Shown here: one piece after another, positions 58,915 through 64,000 of the stretch
How positions within the stretch are numbered: the stretch's first letter is position 1
How the letters are laid out: every line of letters begins with the position of its first letter
From: Pegoplata infirma
Lineage: Eukaryota; Arthropoda; Insecta; Diptera; Anthomyiidae
DNA length: 64,000 nucleotides
Direction: 5' to 3'
Assembly: GCA_963921195.1 (NCBI GenBank)
Contig: OY992537.1
Location: 81,791,287 to 81,855,286 of the forward strand
Position numbers and translations under genes: made by a program
Notes under the pieces: model-generated
The model's input: the letters and a program-made list of their open reading frames with translations, nothing else
Database searches by the model: none
Told to the model about the DNA's origin: nothing

Positions 58915-59812
58915 TTTATTTGCTTAGAATTAAGAAGGTGTGCTTAAAATTTAGTAATAGTAGTACATTTCTTATAATTAGTTAAAATCTTCTTAGAATT
59001 TAGTTAAAATTGGCCGTAACCTAAAAATCCTTCAGTAGCGACTGGCGTAAACTAAATATATTATGACATAAATGACAAAATTATTTTGTTAAAAAAAAAA
59101 AAAATACTAAACTGTCAAGATATTGAATTTATAATTTATAGACCCACTTTGAATTAGAAATACTTTTTAAGTACGTACAATTTTTTTATAAGAAATATTC
59201 CAAATTAAATGCTTGTTAAATAAAATTATTTTAATTTTATAACCTGTATTAAGTTATTAGGTAGTGGTGCTGATAAAAAAAACGACTTTGGTGATTGTTG
59301 CGGCGCTAATTCTTATCGATTGAAACATAAATATATTTATCTCTAATTTTTCTCGTTTATCACCATAAAAATGTTTATGTTGATTACATTAAATTTGTTT
59401 AAAATTTTTATTGGGGGAACATAAAATAATTACAAATCGGAAGAGAAGGTATTTTTGGTTTACATTGAACAATTTTTGATTAAATTTAGTCTTTGTTAAA
59501 AAAAAAATTAATTTATTTTTTTTATTTTTCAATAAATTCTAAATATCACATACGTAAATTTGATTTTTCATAATTTTTTTTTTCATCAAATTTATTTTTT
59601 ATAAAAATTTATTTTGTATAAAAATTTATTTTTTATAAAAATTTATTTTTTATAAAAATTTATTTTTTATAAAAATTTATTTTTTATAAAAATGTATTTT
59701 TTATAAAAATTAGTTTTTTCATAAAATTTTTTTTGATCATTTTCATTTTTATCAAAAATTTTTTTTCATAAATTTTTTTCATAATTTTTTTTAATCAACA
59801 GATTTTTATACC
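58915..59812. repeat. Repeat scraps and a 17-bp tandem
   Basis: 58930-59010 is a fragment of the 20745 family (CTTCTTAGAATTTAGTTAAA). 59588-59720 is a tandem of TTTTTTATAAAAATTTA (17 bp, about 7-8 copies). The remainder is AT-rich with no gene. Confidence 0.7.
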
Positions 59813-60432
59813 CTCCACTCTAGTGATAGAGGGTATATATTAGTTTGTCATTCCGTTTGTAACTCATCGAAATATCGATCTGGGACCCCATAAAGTATAT
59901 ATATTCCGTCTGTCCGTCTGTCCGTCTGTCCGTCTGTCCGTCTGTCCGTCTGTCCGTCTGTCCGTCTGTCTGTCTGTGGAAAATGCTGTCGCGGACAAAA
60001 TATTGCACAGAGATGACTGAAACTTAACATATTTATTGGAAGTTCTCCCGAGAAGTTTGGTATTGCATTTGAGCGATATCGGTTCAGCGGTTCAAAAATT
60101 ATGAACGAAAATGTAAGCACACCTCAAAAATTTCAGTACATTCAACATAACCTAAAAAACCAAAATGTTTTAATTCGGCTTCTGGTTGACATATGTGAAC
60201 ATAATTGAACACCAAATGGTACTTAAACAAGTACGAACATATTTTTTGACAAAAAAAGAAAAAAATCGCGGATTTTTTTTACCAAAATTTTTTTTCCCGG
60301 AAATTTTTTTTCAAAAACAAAATTTTTTTCCAAATGTAATTTCCTTTTAAATAAAGTTTTTTGCAATAATCTTTTTAAAATTGTGGAGGGTATCACTACA
60401 TTCGGCAAGAATTTAACTTTTTTACTTGTTTT
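59813..60432 (+). mobile_element. Helentron (INE-1/DINE-like), complete copy
   Basis: TTTTTATACCCTCCACTCTA with GTGATAGAGGGTATATA (hairpin), CCCATAAAGTATATATATTC, then an array of CGTCTGTC units at 59907-59976. Nearly identical to 19737-20362 over the body, ending GTGGAGGGTATCACTACATT. Confidence 0.85.
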
Positions 60433-60701
60433 AATTAAAATTTGGTTTTTCATCAAAAATGTTTTCTCTTCGATTTTGTTTTTTTTTTTTTTTTTTTTAA
60501 ATTTGGTTTTTATTAAAAAAGAAGGTTTATTCTAGCTCGAGGTCATTATTTCCTTTACTAATTAAAATTATGATATTCTCATAGAATTATTTTCAAGAAA
60601 ATTATTTTTTTGTTATAAATTTAAAGATGTTGGTAATTTTTTTTATTTAAACTTAATTTGAGCCAAATCGGATCATTTAAACCCATACAAATTAAAAAAA
60701 A

Positions 60702-61245
60702 AAAAACAAGTAAGAGTGTTAAATTCGGCTGTGCCGAATCTTATATACCCTCCAACACGTTTAAAATTAAAAAAAAAATCGCAGGGGCGTCTTTTTTTTT
60801 GGTGGGGGGAGAGGGGTTGGAGGCGGACTTGGTGGGGGACCCCGCTATATATGTTTACAATTTTTTGTTTATGATATTTACGCTTTAATAATAAATTTGT
60901 ATCGTTATGAACATAATATGGCATACAAATGCTACATTTGTTGAGCGAAAATTAAAAAAAAAAACTCGTAAAAATATCGTATTTTTCAGGTGTCGTTTAA
61001 GTTCTTCAAGGGGAACTTTTTTCCCCCTCGTCCGATTTTGTCCATCTTCGAACTTAACCGTACCAGTAATATAAGAAATATTCTTGCCCAATTTCATGGG
61101 TCTAGCTCTTTTGGTTTGGACTGCATCGTTATTTCTAAAGACGGACGGACGGACGGACGGACATCGCTAGAATGTCTTAGATTCTATCATGGATCAATAT
61201 TATATATACTTTGAGGGATAGATGTTGTGGATGTTTTCAAACCCG
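60702..61245 (-). mobile_element. Helentron copy, inverted, 5' end divergent
   Basis: AAACAAGTAAGAGTGTTAAA and TTCGGCTGTGCCGAATCTTA mark the 3' end; GACGGACGGACGGACGGAC at 61140-61162 is the inverted GTCC array. It contains a G-rich patch (GGTGGGGGGAGAGGGG, 60800). Its middle also matches the inverse of 63400-63560. Confidence 0.75.
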
Positions 61246-61421
61246 ATTGATCGATTTTAGAAATTTTTTGATATTCTTATAAATTTTTGATATTCTTATA
61301 AATGTTTTGATATTCTAATACATATTTCTTTTTATGTTTTCAATTTTCAAAAATCCAAAATTTTGATCCCCGTGCGCTGGGGGGTAATTTAATCCGATTG
61401 GCCTCAAATTTGTAGGGTAGG

Positions 61422-62497
61422 TACACTCAAAATAAAAACTCTGTCCAATCAACAGAAAAATCTGCTGAAAATACACCCATTTTGAGCCATATGAGAAATC
61501 TGCTGATTTTAGCAGACGCGGTTTGCTAAATTTCTGTAGTGATAACCTTGGTTAAATCAGCAGATAAATCTGTCAAGACAGCAGAAAAATCTGCTGATTT
61601 CAGCAGAAAAATAAGCTGATTTTAGCAGAAAAAACTGCTGATTTCAGCAAAAAAATCTGCTAATGTCGGCGGAGAAAATTGTTGATTTAAGCAGAAAAAT
61701 TTGAAATTACACAAAGTTTGAGTTTAAAAATATGTTTTCTTTATAAAATTTGAAAAGTATATATACGTTGGTATATTTAAAAACTTTATAAAATTCTTAA
61801 TGTAAACGAACAAAAACAAGCGGCATGTCTTAACATGCACACATGAAAGAATAGAAAGCAAAAAAAAAAAAAATAACACAACACTCACAATTATAATTAG
61901 AAAACAAAAAAACAAAACAAATTTAAAAACTACAAAAATCGACAGACATGTCTTAACAAGCACACACACATGAAGCAAATGAAAACAGACGTAATAAAAC
62001 ATACACACTTATAATAAAAAAAAAATTAAACTTGTCATTCCAAGGGTGGTTTTGAACTTTGTATTGTTACGATTGCATGCATGAACTGAAGAACTTCTCT
62101 TCTTTAAAAGCAGCAACAAACTGGAAAGCCGACAAAATTATATTTTGTGTAACATATTTAGCGACGCATTTAAGCGGGAGCTATTTATATTCGTCCACCT
62201 TAATTTTCAGATAGTGACATTTGATTTTAATTTTTGCGAGGCCGGTATTTAAAAAATGCTTTAAAAAATATCTGTTTAATTAGCAAAATAATCTGCTGAA
62301 AATCTGCAAAAACACTTTTTAAAACTTAGCAAACAGAATCAGTAAAGGTTCTGTAAAATTTCGGTTGTTTTCAGAAATCGAATGGCAGAGAATTCTGCTA
62401 AAATATTCAGTTCAGCAGAAAAATCTGCTAAAAATTTGTAATTCTAAATTGAAAGTTATTTTACAGATTTTTTGATAGAGGATTTATTTTGAGTGTA
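61422..62497. mobile_element. TA-site element, CAGCAGAAAAATCTGCTGA words
   Basis: CACTCAAAATAAA at 61424 and inverse-type TTTATTTTGAGTG at 62495, both flanked by TA. AATCTGCTGA/TCAGCAGA words fill both sub-ends. The interrupted host sequence reads through unbroken at 23560-23600. Confidence 0.85.
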
Positions 62498-62989
62498 GGT
62501 TTTAGGCCTAGGATAATAATGCTTTCACTTTAAATATCACATTATTAATTTTTAAAATATCTTATTTTTATAAAATTCAAGTTGGATTTTTAGGCATATT
62601 GTCGAACAATTTTCTATACACTACATTACCTTGGCACTTACATAAATAATGTTATACCACAATTTTAGGTCATATTCCATACTTTTGTGATTTCACAAAA
62701 AAAAAACACTAATTTAATAAAATCAAACACAAAAATTTACAGGCAAAATAAGTCACCGTTTTGTTATGAAAGTAATCAAATCTTAGAGATATATGTACTC
62801 GTTAGAGTTAAAATAAATTTGTAGATGCTAGACTCGCATTTTTCCCATAAATCAAAAATATTTTTTCTAAAATCATAGTAGCGTAAAATTGAAATATCGT
62901 GATTTTAACTTTTTGGTTTCTTTTATTAATATATGTATATTAGGACGTATAGATTTTTACTTTTTTTTTTGAGCTTAAAGGGTTCCAAA
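62498..62989. other. Non-coding AT-rich stretch
   Basis: Host sequence right of the preceding insertion. No gene. Confidence 0.35.
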
Positions 62990-64000
62990 AATATTCTATT
63001 GGGTGTCAAAATTATTCTATAAAATGTTCGAGATAAGCAAAAATTTCGTTACCCTCATGCATCGCGGCTAAAGTAACAACCCAAAAAATTACAAATTTCA
63101 TCTTATTACTATTTTGTTGGTGTTATCTATTTGGAAAAATAGATCTTCACTGTCTAGACAAATATTGTAAAAAAAAAAAAAATCGCGAATTATGGGAATT
63201 TTAAGTAATAACAAATCGCAAAATCGTAACTTCATTAGCGATTTTTCCAAGTTAAGCCACTATAAAAAATGATACAATAGTGAAAAACCTTCTGCTATTT
63301 AGTATGCCAAATGCCTTTCTCAAAGTCATATAAAAATAAAAAAAATCCTTCGGCACCCACATCGCGGATTAAATAAAAATTCCCAAAAATCTAAACTATA
63401 CGATTACAATCGAATTTTATTTTTATAAAAGAGCTAGCCTCCTGAAATTTGGCACGAATATGTCTTATGGTCCTAGGCTGGTTAATTTCGAAAATTTGCA
63501 AAATCGGACCAGGGGGAAAAAGGTTCCACATTTGAAGAACTAGGCCGACCCCTGAAAAACATAATATGAAAAACATAATATTATTATTTTTTACGTGTTT
63601 TTTATATTTTTGTGCACTAGGACCGGGAGACTAAAATTTTTTTTTTTGACCCGCCCTAAAAAATAGTAATAAAAATGGATAGCTTTATTGTTAAAAGCAT
63701 AATAAATAAATTATTAAACATTTTTTGAGAGGTGGAGGTGTACTCCTCAGCCCTCACAGAGCCTCCCACGACCCAAAAAAAAACCCCTGTATTTTTTTTT
63801 TTTAACATGTTTAAAGTATATATTGGAAGTCAAAATGATTCCATTAAAAATTTCGTAAAAACCAAAAATTTCGTTCTGCTCCTTCTTCGCGGTTGAAGTA
63901 TGGCCTATTTGAAATTTTCACTTAACCCGCGATGTGGGTTCCCAAAGATTTTTCTGTTCTTATAAGACTTCAGGGGAAGCATTTGGAGTTCCAGAAGAAA
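62990..64000. repeat. Interspersed repeat, second copy (continues past window)
   Basis: 63040-63400 matches the inverse of 3740-3541 plus 2800-2660, without the 2808-3540 insertion. Inverted arms carrying CACCCACATCGCGGATTAAA (63355) and TTAACCCGCGATGTGGGTTC (63923) lie on either side of a Helentron-like piece (63400-63570). Confidence 0.65.

Noticed and set aside
59820..60120. Minus-strand frames with TDRRTDGQ repeats
   Set aside because: Translation of the GTCTGTCC array of the Helentron, not a protein.

Overview
The window is AT-rich eukaryotic DNA with one convincing protein-coding gene. A 4-exon gene on the + strand (35693-38402) encodes an 830-residue V-ATPase 116-kDa subunit a of insect Vha100 type, closest from memory to Drosophila Vha100-2. 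Its short introns (72, 76 and 69 bp), its flanking INE-1/DINE-like Helentrons and the many hAT, Helitron and foldback families all fit a higher (brachyceran, probably calyptrate) fly. The species cannot be named from the sequence.

The rest is mostly layered transposable-element debris. 1-1620: a 1.4-kb palindrome rich in CACTCACG words. 2222-4589: a hAT element (8-bp target duplication) carrying three other repeats. 5516-8758: a hAT with a second hAT inside it, which holds the only recognisable transposase remnant. 9340-9960: T-rich arrays. 10399-11890: a hAT foldback and a second foldback. 12900-19000: Helentron scraps, TA-site elements, a degenerate 150-200-bp tandem and a small hAT. 19038-21759: a hAT abutted by a TA-site element. 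22129-29372: foldbacks, a 'GGGGCATTCC' element with a nested TA element, and a 784-bp tandem duplication. 29495-31533: a terminal-inverted-repeat element with a Helitron inside. 31861-35517: a Helentron with two independent insertions, one of which holds a third element, ending about 155 bp upstream of the first coding exon of the V-ATPase gene.

Downstream of the gene, 39040-41745 is a palindromic element with a Transib-like element at its centre. 42082-43619 is a Helitron. 44941-50842 is a second Helitron carrying a 2-kb foldback and a roughly 2.4-kb array of a 16-bp quasi-palindromic unit. 52000-53430 has a small hAT and a foldback. 55395-58331 has two truncated elements, a GC-richer island of unknown origin and a Helentron end. 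58416-64000 has TA-site elements, two Helentrons and a second copy of the repeat seen near 2700.

No rRNA, tRNA, CRISPR array or second intact gene was seen. Several insertions are supported by matched target duplications and some by an unoccupied copy elsewhere in the window. All comparisons were made by eye, so boundaries may be off by a few bases and superfamily names rest on termini and duplications. I did not find a new biochemical system. The least explained signals are sequence modules shared by unrelated element families and the 16-bp array.
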